This document shows positions 22,476-33,721 of a stretch of 64,000 nt of DNA, piece after piece (position 1 is the first letter of the stretch; every line of letters starts with the position of its first letter). Made by a program: the position numbers and the translations under genes. The notes under the pieces are model-generated. The model did not search any database and was not told where the DNA came from. It saw nothing but the letters and a program-made list of their open reading frames with translations. The stretch lies in contig JAGTTD010000026.1 of the NCBI GenBank assembly GCA_018398585.1, positions 4,345,001 through 4,409,000 on the forward strand, written 5' to 3'. The stretch comes from Simmondsia chinensis (lineage: Eukaryota > Streptophyta > Magnoliopsida > Caryophyllales > Simmondsiaceae).

Positions 22476-23484
22476 CTAATTGTATGTGTTAGCTAATGGG
22501 TCATATTTCCTTTGAGGTGGACCAGGGAACCGTCTAATGGCGTTTGCTTGCTCATCTTGCAACGTAGGGCATGCGTCGGTTGGGTGTCCCGCAACCGTGC
22601 AAATTCCGCAAGTTTTGACTTGTTTTGTATTTCCTGGAATCAATTGACTAACAAGCGAGATTAAGTTCGAAAGTTTTTGTTCAATAGAATTAACACTCAT
22701 CTCATTAACCTTTTTGGGAATGGACTCATTCCTTGAGCCAAATTGTTGAGTATTAGCAGCCATGTTGGAGATCAAGTCCCTAGCTACTGTTGGGGTCTTG
22801 TCTACCAATGCACCACTACTAGCCGCATCAATCATGCTCCTTTCGGTGGGTAATAGTCCTTCATAGAAATATTGGATGAGCAATTGGTCGCTTATTTGGT
22901 GTTGAGGACAGCTAGAGCATAAGCGCTTGAATCGCTCCTAGTATTCGTACAAAGTCTCCCCGCTAAATTGCCTAATGCCACAAATTTCTTTTCTTATGTT
23001 GGCTGCTTTTGAAGTTGGGAAAAACTTCTCTAAAAATTGTTTCTTCAATTCATTCCACGTGGTAATGGACCCGAAAGGTAAATAGTAGAGCCAATCCTTT
23101 GCTACATCTTGCAATGAGAAAGGAAAAGCCCTTAATCTTATTTGTTCTTCTTCAACACCCTCTGGTGGTCGAGCAAACCACGTGGAACTCCGTTAAATGC
23201 CTGTGAGGATCTTCACCTGCAAGACCATGAAATTTAGGAAGTAAGTGTTTGAATCCAGAATGTAATTTCAACGGTACTTTTAAAGTAGGATAAACAATGC
23301 ATAAAGGTTGTTGATCTAAATTCGGAGCAGCAAGCTCTTTCAAGGTTCGATTAGCCATGATCGATTGTGTATCCGAATCACGATCACTATTACGATCTCT
23401 GAACAAAAGTGGATCAGATGAGCTTGAGTGTTCTTGAATGAATTGTCTAATACGAGAGAGTCTAGGATCGGATTCCTCACTCAT
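22476..23484 (-). pseudogene. Athila-type gag
   Basis: Starts MSEESDPRLSRIRQF at 23484. The N-terminal half has RTLKELAAPNLDQQPLCIVYP, then LLPKFHGLAGEDPHRHLTEF. A frameshift near 23165 shifts to the capsid core (AFPFSLQDVAKDWLYYLP, TTWNELKKQFLEKFFP), which contains one stop near 22940. The last part is open (22883-22476): LIQYFYEGLLPTERSMIDAA, SGALVDKTP and a zinc knuckle CGICTVAGHPTDAC. Typical Athila gag length and order; broken by one frameshift and one stop. No protease or pol follows. Confidence 0.87.
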
Positions 23485-23571
23485 AAAACCTACAAAAACA
23501 AGAAAAAATATAGAAAGTTTCGAATTCAAATAACAAAATAAGTGATAATCCCCGACAACGGCGCCAAAATT

Positions 23572-24993
23572 TGATGCGTGCCAAGTGCAGCAAATTAAAA
23601 TTAAACTCTAAATCAACCTAACTAACTAGTAGATAGGGTAAGTAGAGGTCGATCGCGCGAGGATTGAAGTGTTTCAAGTATCTAAATTCGAGTTTCCTAA
23701 ATAACTAATCTAATAACACAAGTAAATTCCGGGGGGGGGGGGGGGGGTTTTCAGGATTCAACAATTTAAAGTACGCTAGATGAAGTAATCTGTTAAAGAT
23801 GTGAACTTTCTAAAGGTTCTTAAAAATACATTAAAAACATTCAGTAGAGAATACAGAAATTCACCATGAATTTAGTAATTAATCATCAATACATTCATTT
23901 CACTAGTTTAAATAGATTGACTGTAGAATTCACCAATGAAGGTATTATTCCCTATCTTTCCTTAATTTTGGTTTAATCCGGACGACCTACAATTAAACCC
24001 TAACCACTAAACAACCCTTAAACGATTGAAAAGTTTAATCTAATGGAAGCTTTAACGAATAAGAAAGACATCATCAATCCTAGACAATAATATACGACGA
24101 CGTAGATATTTAATCTAGACGATGAAACACCATAACAGAAAGCATAAACTTGACCATCCATGTCTCTATTATTTGCTACTTGTGTTAATTCAACCAAGCA
24201 ATTACGAACTTAGAATCATTGACTAGCATTAGATATCAAGAAGTAATTGAGTAGTAGGCCTCCCACACAACCAATCCATCAATCTTGACATTCAAGTATA
24301 AATGATTCATAGAGATTTAAACATCGCGATGTTAAATTCATTAAAATCAAAATACTTGTCTCATGATCACAAATTCATGGTTTCAATCCTTTCTCTACTG
24401 AATAATAAAAGATTACGCACTCATGATCATTGAAGAAAAGAAAGAATTAAAGAAAAGATAAGAAGAACTCATGCTGAATTAATTGATGAAGAACACATCT
24501 CTACAGCTCCTTGGATCTTCAAAAACATGTATCCCTTGATGATTCTTGGTTAGGGCTCTCCACCACGTTTTGCTATTATTATTTTTAACTGAATTCTCCT
24601 AAAAATTAGGCATATAATCTTCTTGGAATCCTTTTTGAATTAGGAAACACCTTAAGATAAGCATTTGTCATCTAGAAAATAAGTCAAAAAGCCAAAAAAA
24701 AAAAAAAACATTTTGCCACATAAAACGAGCTTCTTGGCGCCCAAGTAGCTTCCAATTCTTATCCAATTGAGATTCTAAGTAGATTTTTATCCAAATTGAA
24801 ATTCCCTCCAGCTTGCCAACCAAATTTCTTATCAATTAATCCCATATCAGCTCCTAACATCAAGGAAACAATCAAATAATTACTAAAATTCAAAAATAAA
24901 GAATTATTAATTTAAAAACATAAATAATCATAAAAAACACAACCAAAAAGCATAGAGTATGATAGTTAAATATAACACTTCTAGCACTTATCA
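23572..24993 (-). repeat. Athila 5' LTR, full length
   Basis: 1422 bp; begins TGATAAGTGCTAGAAGTG and ends GGCACGCATCA on the minus strand. Contains a G17 tract at 23731-23747. Confidence 0.88.
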
Positions 24994-25028
24994 AATCCAC
25001 CTTCTCCACTAACACCCCACAACCGGGG

Positions 25029-26453
25029 TTAACAAACCGAAACTGAGAGCCCAACCAAGTTCGAGCAGTGCTCGAATTTCCTGTCGTGAAGGACTTTAGT
25101 GAACATGGTTGCTGGATTATCTTCAGTACCAATCTTCTTCAAATCCACCTTGTGCTTATCTATCAGATCTCGAAAAAAACGATGCTTGACATTAGTGTGC
25201 TTCGTCCTGTCATGATGCATCATCTAATCTTTAGCTAGGTGAATTGTAGATTGGCTATCACAGTAGACCCTAACTATGTCCTTATTAACACTGAGTTCAC
25301 TAATCAAACCTCTCAACCAAACAGCTTCCTTGAATGCTTCTGTCACTGCCATATATTCGGCCTCTGTAGTTGACTGTGTAGTAATTGACTGTAGGCATGC
25401 TCTCCAATTGATAGCACGGTCACCCAAATAGAACACATAACCAGAAGTAGATTTCTTCTTATCGAGGTCTCCATCGTAGTCTCAGTCAACATACCCCACT
25501 AAACAACATTTACTCCTCCCAAACTCCAAACAAATATCAGAAGTGCCACGTAAGTACCCGAGAATCCATTTAACAGCGTGCCAATGCACCTTTCCTGGAT
25601 TCACCATGCATCTACTCACTTTGCTAGCAGCATAAGCAATATCTGGATGAGTATATACTATAGCATACATAATACTACCAACTGCACTAGAGTAAGGACC
25701 TGTGGCATGTACCTGACATCCTCCTCTCTTTGAGGCGAATCCAATGCTGAAAGCCTGAAATGAGTTGCCAACGGAGTGCTAACAGGCTTAGCATCCTTCA
25801 TATGAAATTGATCCAGAACCTTCTCAATTGTTTTCCGATCCCTATTGATTTACATACCATAGCATACATAATACATACCATAGCTTTCCTGCTTTCTGAT
25901 CCCTATTGATTTCCATATCAAGTATCTTCTTGGCTGCTCCCAAATCCTTCATCTTGAACTCACTTTTCAACATTGTTTTCAAGCTATTAACATTAGTCAT
26001 GTCCTTAGCCGCAATCAACATATATCGTCAACATATAATAGAAGATAAATGAACAAACCTGAGTCTGCCTTCCTGAAATATGCACAACTATCATATTTAC
26101 TCTTGAAGAACCCATTACTAGTTATAAATTGATCAAACCTTTTGTACCACTGCCTAGGTAACTACCTCAAACCATATAGAGATCTTTTCAATAAACAAAC
26201 ATGGTCTTCCTTACCCTCAACAACGAAACCTTCAAGTTGATGCATGTAAATACTCTCCTCTATCTCACCATGAAAAAAATGAAGTTTGCACATCTAACTG
26301 CTCAAACTCTAAATCATTCATAGCTACTAAGGCAAGTATCGCTCGTATGGAACTATGTCTAACAACAAGTGAGAAGATATCATGAAAATCAACACCATGT
26401 ACCTGACTGTAGTCTTTAGCTACTAACCGAGCCTTGTACCTTGCATCTTCCAC
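25029..26453 (-). pseudogene. Copia-1 reverse transcriptase and RNase H
   Basis: RT begins RYKARLVAKDYSQVHGVDF and ...EQLDVQTSF (26453-26265), then many stops and frameshifts. The YVDD active-site motif (LLLYVDD near 26025) survives, with a one-base insertion right after it. Later pieces include KMKDLGAAKKILDMEI, SVGNSFQ and VGSIMYAIVYTHPDIAYA. RNase H (25436-25029) keeps TEAEYMAVTEAFKEAVWLR, VYCDSQSTIHLAK, HDRTKHTNVKHRFFRDLI and FTKVLHDRKFEHC in several frames. Not translatable as one protein. Confidence 0.85.
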
Positions 26454-26902
26454 TCCAGGAATACCTTCTTTTCATTTTAAGACCCATTTGCATCCTATAA
26501 CTCTCTTTCCTGTTTGAGGCTTGACTAGCTGCCGAGTTTGGTTCTTCTGTAATGACTCCATTTCTTCATGCATGGCCATTAGCCACTTCTCTAAGTCATA
26601 TTAAGATACAACCCCTGAATATGTAGATGGTTCAGAATCTTTCACTGTCTTAGCTGTAGTAAGGGCATAGGCTATCATCTCTTCATACCCATATCTTTAC
26701 GGCGGCCTAATCTGTCTTTTCTACCTTCTACCAACAATAGTATACTGTCCGACCTGATGACCTATTTTTATTTCATCATCCTCATCAGAAACCTATACTG
26801 GAGGTGCCTGTATACTCTCAATCTGAACTACCTGCTTTTGATTTGAACTATCTGATTGTATATGACTCTCATCAAGCTTCTATGCCTGACCCGAATCACG
26901 AA

Positions 26903-27904
26903 CTAAGGAGGGCGTGTGTGGCGGATGTAGTAGGGCAGACTCATCAAATGTAACTCCCTACTAGTCAGAAATTTATGAGATTTTGGATCCCACAAATGAA
27001 ATCCCTTTACACCTGATGTATAACCAAGGAAGATACACTTCTTGGCTCTAGGCTCTAGCTTCCTATCATTCACATAAGCATAAGCAGGACAACCGAAAAT
27101 TCTTAAATGAGAGTAATCAGCAGGGGATCCAGACCATACCTCTTCTGGAGTCTTCAACTGAAGCGATGAATGAGGTGATCGGTTCACTAAGTAACATGCC
27201 ATGTTAACTGCCTTTGCCCACCGTTCTCTCCCTAAGCCTGCATTGGATTGCATAAATCGAGCCTTCTCTAATAATGTTCTATTCAGTCTTTCTGCCACTT
27301 CATTCTGTTGAGGTCGACATGCACAAGTCCTATGTCTGACAATGCCTTGATTCTCACAAAATTTGATGAAATCACCCTCAACAAATTCAAGACCATTATC
27401 CGTCCTTAACCTCTTTATCTGCATCCCTGTCTGTTTTTCAAGCAGTGCCTTCCACTTCTTGAAGACTTCATAAACTTCCTGCTTAAGAAAATAGACCCAA
27501 AATTTTCTTGAATAATCATCAGTGAATGTTAGAAGATACCTGGTGCCTCCTTTGGATGCAACTCTGGACGGTCCCCACAAATTTGAATGAACATATTCTA
27601 GCATTTCTTTAGTCTGATGCACTGCCTGCTTGAAGCTAACTTTCTTCTGCTTCCCATAGATACAATGCTCACAGAACTACATCAGCTCTATAGACTGGCC
27701 ACACAATAAACCCCACTTACTTAGCTCTGTCAGATCCTTATCACTCATATGACCCAATCTCATGTGCCACATCTTGGTAATATCTGATTCTGACGTAGAT
27801 GTAGAAACAGCCACTGACCCTGTCACGGTAGAACCTACAAGCTCATACAAGGTTCCTACCCTTCTACCCTTCATCACTATCAACGCACCCTTACTAACCC
27901 TCAT
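26903..27904 (-). pseudogene. Copia-1 GAG-pre-integrase and integrase
   Basis: 27904-27677 has the pre-integrase motif [18 protein letters not shown]. Integrase (27622-26903, open for 239 codons) shows TDDYSRKFWVYFLK, IKRLRTDNGLEF and RPQQNEVAERLNRTLLEKAR; the acidic residues of the last two motifs are present. The first catalytic Asp, normally in H-S-D-L-W-G, is Asn here (EYVHSNLWGPS), a single G to A change that should abolish DNA strand transfer. The C-terminal region has IFGCPAYAYVNDRKLEPRAK typical of Copia. The long open frame suggests fairly recent decay. Confidence 0.88.
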
Positions 27905-29046
27905 CGCTCCACCTTCAGCTGTGTACTTGTACCCATGCGACTTAAGGGTACCTCAAGAGATAAGGGTTTTTTTTCAAGTCTGGGACATGTCGTACGTCGC
28001 TAAGTGTCCTGATAGTACCATCGAACATCTTAACTCTGATTGTCCCTCTACCCATAACCTTACAAGAGGCATCATTGCCCATGAAGACTTCTCCACCCTG
28101 AATTGACTTGTATGTGGTGAACTAGTCTCCATTAGGACAAACGTGATAAGAACAATCTGTATCCATGATCCACTTATCCTTGAATCTGGCCTAGGATTCG
28201 GTTACTTAAAGAACATTAGTATCACCTCCATCTTGAACTACACTAGCCTCAGTAGACATATCACCTCTATTATGGTCATTCCTGTTATTTTCTTTCTGCT
28301 CATTCTTAAGCTTATAACAGTTTTTTTTTTATGTGCTCTTTATTGTGACAAAAGTTACATGACATGTTCTTATGTCTAGGCCGAGATCTTGATTTCTTTC
28401 CATCATCAGACCCTCTATTCTCAGTTCTACCTCTCACAAAAAGACCATTACCAGAGTCATTCACAGAGTCGGAAAATTCTTTATCTACTTGTTCTTTACT
28501 TACTTGGTTCCTCTTAACTTTATTAATTGTAATAGTTGACCTACCAATGTATATCGTGCTTTCTACAAAGCCTTTATATGAATCAGAGAGTGAACATAAT
28601 AACAGTAAGGCCTGATCTTTATCTTTAGGGGCATCATCCAATTCTTTTAACTCTTGAATTATAGAGTTAAATTCATTAATATGATTCTTGAGAGATGTAC
28701 CTTCCGACGTACGAAACGTGAATAACTGGCGCTTGACTGTGAGTTTATTGGAGACCGATTTGAAGCCGAACATCTCATGCAGCTTCTCTCACAACTCCTT
28801 AGCAGTTTTCACCTTCAAAACTTCTATCAGAACATCATCTGTAAGACATATCTGAATAGCTGTAAGTGCCTTCTCATCTAACTCCTCCCATTGTGCTTCA
28901 GATAAACTCTCCGATTTTTTCTCTTTTCCATCCAATGCTTTCTTTAAGCCATTCTGTATCAGGAGACCTTTAACGCGGACTTGCCACAAACTGAAACTCC
29001 CTTGACCACCAAACTTTTCTATTTTAGATTTAATCGCTGAAGTCAT
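27905..29046 (-). pseudogene. Copia-1 gag and protease
   Basis: Gag starts MTSAIKSKIEKFGGQGSFSLW at 29046, 22 bp beyond the primer site. AKEL is followed by a stop where the related copy at 49682 has Trp (TGG to TGA). Gag continues from ~28790 with LTVKRQLFTFRTSEGTSLKN and ends in a zinc knuckle spoiled by an A-run (CNFCHNKEHIKKK, with the last Cys out of frame). The protease (~28190-27960) reads MDTDCSYHVCPNGD: the D-[ST]-G catalytic motif is D-T-D, again one G to A change, then a stop. It continues [16 protein letters not shown] and [14 protein letters not shown]. Confidence 0.85.
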
Positions 29047-29066
29047 AGTACCAAAACGAACAACAA

Positions 29067-29081
29067 GGGCTCTGATACCAA
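29067..29081 (-). other. Copia-1 primer binding site
   Basis: Minus strand TTGGTATCAGAGCCC, complementary to initiator methionine tRNA, 2 bp inside the 5' LTR. Confidence 0.88.
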
Positions 29082-29083
29082 TT

Positions 29084-29537
29084 TGTGTGGAATTGCGGAA
29101 TTCCAAGTGCATAATTCGAATCAAATACTACTACCAAACGAGAAGTAATATGGATAAAAGAGAACAAAAACAAGGACATAATGATTTACGTGGAAACCCC
29201 TCTTCAATCGAGAGGGGAGAAAACCACGGGTGAAGATGGAGACTTTTATTGATTGGAGAATAGAAGAATTAAAATTAACTTCTCTCTCTCTCTCTTTCTC
29301 TTTTTCAAGGATGACGGCAGCGCTCACCTTAATTGGATGCCCTTCACGTGAACCCTAAGCTCATATATATACTGCGTGGAAAATAGACTCCCGATTGATC
29401 AGCCCTGCCTCTGCTGCTTTCCTGTGTTTCTCTCCAGCACGCTTACACGATCGATCGGTGGAATCACCCGATCGATCAATAAGCTCACGGCAACAATAAT
29501 AATAATAAGTCACTAAATTTGAGGCATATTCCTAACA
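29084..29537 (-). repeat. Copia-1 5' LTR
   Basis: 454 bp, matching 21303-21722 with an extra segment containing a second CGATCGATC word. Its outer end is followed by TAACC. Confidence 0.9.
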
Positions 29538-30943
29538 TAACCAAATAATAACAATATATTAAACATGAAAATTTCAAAAGACAAGATGATAATTTTTAAT
29601 AAAATTAAGTCTTATAACATATACGTATTTGTTTTGGTCTTTCTCCTTCAATTCTCCATTCTTCTTCTTTCTTGTCGACTTAAAAACTTCAGAAACACTA
29701 GGTTGCATTTCATTCTTGCCTCCCTAATTAAACATAATAAATTCTGTTAAGAAATGCAGTTAAAGTAAAATTATAAAATGAATAACAATATGTTCCACAT
29801 ACTAGATCTTCATAGATGACATCTCTAAACACTTTGCTTCCGGTACGATGGGGCATAGTCAAACCACTTCTATTTTAAGAGTTTTGCGCACTCTTTATCT
29901 ACATTTGCATAACAAATATATTAAGTGACATTCAACATGGTTCGGAAGTCAAAAGTCACTACAATTGGACTATAACGATACAAAAAGTTGGGATTGGTAT
30001 AATACTCTATTACTAGCCACTCCCAGTCTTCCTTAAGCATGCATGGTGGCTTATCTTTCAATGCAATCTCTATGCTCTCTGCAACCTTGAGTTTGGATTG
30101 ATTCAGTAATCGCCGCCAATTGCTCCATAGTATCCTTGCATGCTTCAAGACTTCCTCTCGGCGACACTCAGTACCATCAACCTTGAAATGTTGCTATGAC
30201 ATTAAAAAACTATGCCAGGGTGCAATACAATAAAAAAGTGATCGAGATTGGACAATAATTAAGTTGAATTTGAGAGCTGAATTACCAAAACGAAAGCCCA
30301 CATTTGATCCTTATAGCTTTCATCAATATCATCCCCCTTGTGATTGGACATACGGTATGATCACGAAAAATTTTACCTAAATGTTTCACCAGAATTTTTC
30401 CATTTCTTCCAATTAGACATTTGTTGAAAAATTTTGCTTCAAGCTTTTCTTTAGGTCCAAGGTTTGCCACTTCATTGACTTTGTTCATACCCCGAGATTT
30501 AGCATTTGGATTCCTTTTCCGCTTTTTTGTTTGAGCCATCACAGAGCCCATAAAAGAAAATCAATAAACAAATGGCTAGAAATAACCAATAACAAGAAAT
30601 TGTAAATGTAGATGTAATCACTATCTCTTATAGTAGGTATTACATCAGTTTGTCTTCCATTTTCTTGTGAACCATCTTCTGAAGGAGAATAATTATGAGT
30701 TGACTTATCAACCTCCCTCTTGATATTAAAGTCAACAACATTATCATCATCTTAATTTTCTACTGGCTCAACTCAACAATGAAGGGAATGTGAGAAGTTG
30801 GTGTAACTTTACTAACACTTACGAACATGAACAAGCATATCTTAGCTAACTTTGCTCCAAGATTTTAATCTTTGAGCATGTTCTGTTGGCAATGTTCCAG
30901 ATGCTACATATCTAGGCTTACTAAATTTGCTACAGGATGCCAT

Positions 30944-32054
30944 TTCACCTAGACAAGTCACAAAGAAAATTAATTAATATCAAACATAGTTACCATTCAA
31001 AGAACATAGTTAACTAGCAGTAAATACATTAGTAAAATACAATAGGAAGTACATCAAATAAAGCTTATCTTCTTGATTTTCTCTTTTTCTTCTTTCTTAA
31101 TTCAGATTTAACAACAATTCTAGCTTCTAAATCATTCCTTTCAGGACTAACAGAATATAAAAACGAAATATTTACTAATAGAATAGTAGTTTCAGAGGCA
31201 TGAATGATTCATGTAAGTACCAACGATTACATAAAAACAAAATCTTTACGAACAACTTATATAAAAGATCTACAATTCAAGATGATGTTTTTAAATCTTG
31301 GCTTTTACATTTTACTAGCTGGAATAATCGAATGAAATTAAACCCTAAACAAAAAATAACAAAATCAAATCCTAATCCTAGTACGTGCTTAATCAAACCA
31401 ACCACATAATCAAAGTAATTGCACAATCAGTCATTGAAGGACCTAAACCTAGAAATCGTAGAGGTATGCCAGCAAAACTACCCATGCGAAAACCTAGAAA
31501 CATTCATCCTAATTTCATTCTTATTTTTGACATATTACTAGTGTATTCAAAAAGATACTAAAAACTCGCATAGTTTCATAAAAAGCGAAACTATAGTCAT
31601 ACAAGAAATAAAACATATAATAACTTGTAAAATCCTTCTTGAGGCCGTCCAAATTGGAAAAGGACGAAGAAAACTCAAATGTTTCGTTTATAAAACATGA
31701 TTGGACGTACCATATAACTTCATTGTACCACCAATTGTAAATCTAGACAAAAGAACATGCTTTCAAATATTAGATCAAAGAAGAATCAGATGGAACATGT
31801 CAAATTTTAGCAACAAAGATAGCTCACTTGTCAAATTTTAGCAACAAAGATAGCTCACTTGGACTAGAGATAAAGTGGCTTTATTCTTTGGTCAATCTCT
31901 TTGTTTGCAAGGTATATCATGTAGCTGGATTTTGAATGAAGATTTTCGTTACGAGTAGGGCATACAAAACCCCTTTGTTTGGGCAAAGTCTAAGTTTTAG
32001 ACATTAAAATTTGTGGTTTTAAAATAGAAGTAAAACAAATTCTTGAAATATGTG
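30944..32054. other. AT-rich stretch upstream of the CACTA gene, no gene
   Basis: Expected to hold the promoter and far end of the CACTA element, but no subterminal motifs or CACTA terminus were seen. A direct duplication of TCAAATTTTAGCAACAAAGA occurs at ~31800-31850. Small open frames here are not convincing. Confidence 0.45.
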
Positions 32055-32912
32055 TGATGTGCTTTATATTTACATATTTTATTTCTCATTCTTGTAATAT
32101 ATTCGGTTTTTACATGTATGTTTTGTTATAATTTAGGTACATTTTGGCTTAGAGTGCAACAGAACAGACAAAGGTGGAAAAGTGGTAGAATCAAGCGTAA
32201 TAGAGGCATAATGGAAGACTACTATGAGAAACCTGTCCACGTGTACAAAAGAATGACCAATCGGTTTGTAATTCGGTAATTCAATTAGGTCTTGTAGAGT
32301 TTTAGATACTAAAGGATCAATCAACGCAAAGTACCGAGCGGTCAGCAGCCCACGATACGCGCCTTACACTGGGACTGTGGATCGATCAATCGACTGGCTG
32401 CAGAATGCCAGCTAATCTATCAGCTCCCCACCGGCCCACCTTATACACGTGGCTGGGTTACACAATGGGTATAAATAAAGAGGGGGAGACTATTTTCTTC
32501 ATCTTTTGGCCACGTTCCTCCTCCTCCTCTTCTCGAAGCCGCTACGAGATCCAAGGGGTTCTCAAAGGCCAAAGGGCAGGTGGCCGGAGTGCTGGAAGGA
32601 TCAAAGCAAGGATCAATGTCAACGTCAATTGAGGGAGTCTTACAAGTCCTTAGTTTTTGTCATTATTATTTTCTTTTTTAGATTTCATGATGTTTAAAAC
32701 TCCTATGGAGGAATAGACTTTTAGTTTAGGGATGAAGGGTGAGTAGCCGCACGTATCCTAGATTTATATTGTGCTTTTGATAATATTTTTGTTATGTTAT
32801 ATACACAACCCTGTGGGAAATTTATGATGGTCATGTGGTTTTCTTTGTATGTGCTTGTAGCCATGTTAAGATCTTCAAATTATTAGAGTTCATCTACAAG
32901 CTTGTAGCCTAA
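32055..32912 (+). repeat. Partial Athila LTR
   Basis: Begins TGATGTGCTTTATATTTAC and follows the same path as the LTRs at 48430 and 57200, including GGAGTGCTGGAAGGATCAAA, TTGAGGGAGTCTTACAAGTC and GGAGGAATAGACTTTTAG. It has its own ~250-bp segment (32310-32520) with CGATCAATCGAC words. It stops at ~32912, next to the LARD target duplication. Confidence 0.85.
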
Positions 32913-32917
32913 GAATG
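32913..32917. repeat. LARD-like element TSD, left (GAATG)
   Basis: GAATG matches 38118-38122 on the other side. Confidence 0.85.
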
Positions 32918-33363
32918 TGTTGATGTATTTTCAAAATAATGCCATAAGAATAGTGAATAAAGTGTTTAACGTTGATCCCGAAGTTTGTTCGATGTGTTTT
33001 GATGTGCGTTGGGATGTGTGTCGACACATAGAGCTGGTGTGTCGACACACATTCTTACAGAACAAGGCTGCAGAGGTGTGTGTCGACACACGGGGCCCAT
33101 GTGTCGACACACGAGGCCCGTGTGTCGACACATAGATCAACAGGACCATCTCTGCAGAACTGTGTGTCGACACACAGGTGCAATTTTCACTAGATTTTCG
33201 CGCGTTAACTACCCGTGTGTTGACACACAGATCAACAGGACCATCTCTGCAGAACTGTGTGTCGGCACACATGTGCAATTTTCACTGGATTTTCGTGCGT
33301 TAACTACCGGCCTTTTCCGCCCTTTCTTTGAGGCATAATTTGGGACGTCTTCTTTCACAAAGT

Positions 33364-33422
<59 letters not shown>

Positions 33423-33721
33423 TCCTAATGTCTTTGATAATGAATGGATCAATTGATTTGAAAGAACTTGTTCATTGTTCTTGAAAAACGTCATTCTCGT
33501 ACAACTCTCCTTATCTCCCTTTACATACGTTAATTCTATTAACATTAGGTTATCGTCGCATCCCCGAGTCTATTTTATACGTTGAAATAAGTCTTAAGGA
33601 AAGGGACATCATGCCTCAAACCTCTAGATCGTTTGGATACTCTTTACTTGCGAATTGCAAGTGTTTGATCCAACAATGTTTGGTTACCTGGTCCCTGTAC
33701 TTTTGGGAGTTTACACCAACA
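32918..33721 (+). repeat. LARD 5' LTR with SalI-palindrome cluster
   Basis: 804 bp. Contains at least six GTGTGTCGACACAC-type sites (33016-33272), a ~100-bp internal duplication (about 33138-33235 and 33228-33320, each with CAACAGGACCATCTCTGCAG) and an (AT)27-like run (33366-33420). Longer than the right LTR because of the duplication and the AT run. Confidence 0.88.

Larger units (their letters stand above)
21763..24993 (-). mobile_element. Truncated Athila-type Ty3 element nested in Copia-1
   Basis: Minus orientation: complete 5' LTR (24993-23572), primer site TTTGGCGCCGTTGTCGGGG (23550-23568), gag (23484-22476), then a deletion joins gag directly to the last 587 bp of the 3' LTR (22349-21763). 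All of pol and the first ~835 bp of the 3' LTR are missing. No matching 5-bp target duplication is evident (ACCTC against AATCC), consistent with rearrangement. Confidence 0.85.
21303..29537 (-). mobile_element. Ty1/Copia LTR retrotransposon (Copia-1), degraded
   Basis: 8.2 kb, minus orientation, perfect 5-bp TSD (TAACC). Order on the minus strand: 5' LTR (29537-29084), initiator-Met primer site, gag, protease, GAG-pre-integrase, integrase, RT, RNase H, 3' LTR (21722-21303). Protease-integrase-RT order is diagnostic of Copia. The region 21763-24993 is a nested Athila derivative lying between RNase H and the 3' LTR. Inserted within the CACTA element. The LTR start TGTTAGGAATATGCC and the gag sequence show it is the same family as the deleted copy at 48736-51851. 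Confidence 0.92.
20944..30943 (-). pseudogene. CACTA TNP1-like gene (Transposase_24 family), split by a Copia insertion
   Basis: Exons inferred on the minus strand: 30943-30849 starting MASCSKFSKPRYVASGTLP; ~30780-30620 acidic, with an internal stop; ~30551-30280 with RGMNKVNEVANLGPKEKL and KHLGKIFRDHTVCPI, then a frameshift into DESYKDQMWAFV; 30199-29985 with NWRRLLNQSKLK and LKEDWEWLVIEYYTNPNFL; ~29900-29808 with RSGLTMPHRTGSKVF; 29725-29637 with SEVFKSTRKKKNGELKEKD. After the Copia insertion come 21241-21023 (FGAQDHDHVICSWCGVRSKD, then a Gln-rich helix) and a tail QSSCGSQSSSEGDY ending at ~20946. The dWe.lv.y..s, PH.tGSK and TR.rk.G landmarks are those of plant En/Spm Transposase_24 proteins. 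The product would bind element ends. Stops and a frameshift make it a pseudogene. Confidence 0.68.
19494..32054 (-). mobile_element. CACTA (En/Spm) element, interrupted
   Basis: The left end starts CATTACAAGAAAATG, one base off the canonical CACTACAAGAAAA terminus. Next comes a subterminal zone of TTTACGACGG-type motifs in both orientations, then a minus-strand TNP1/Transposase_24-like gene whose 3' end faces this terminus. An 8.2-kb Copia element sits inside. The opposite terminus was not found; the element is probably cut before the Athila LTR that starts at 32055, and that boundary is only an upper limit. No TNP2 (transposase proper) was recognised. Confidence 0.68.

Noticed and set aside
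33300..33545. Open frame with an Ile-Tyr repeat
   Set aside because: Translation of the AT microsatellite in the LARD LTR.
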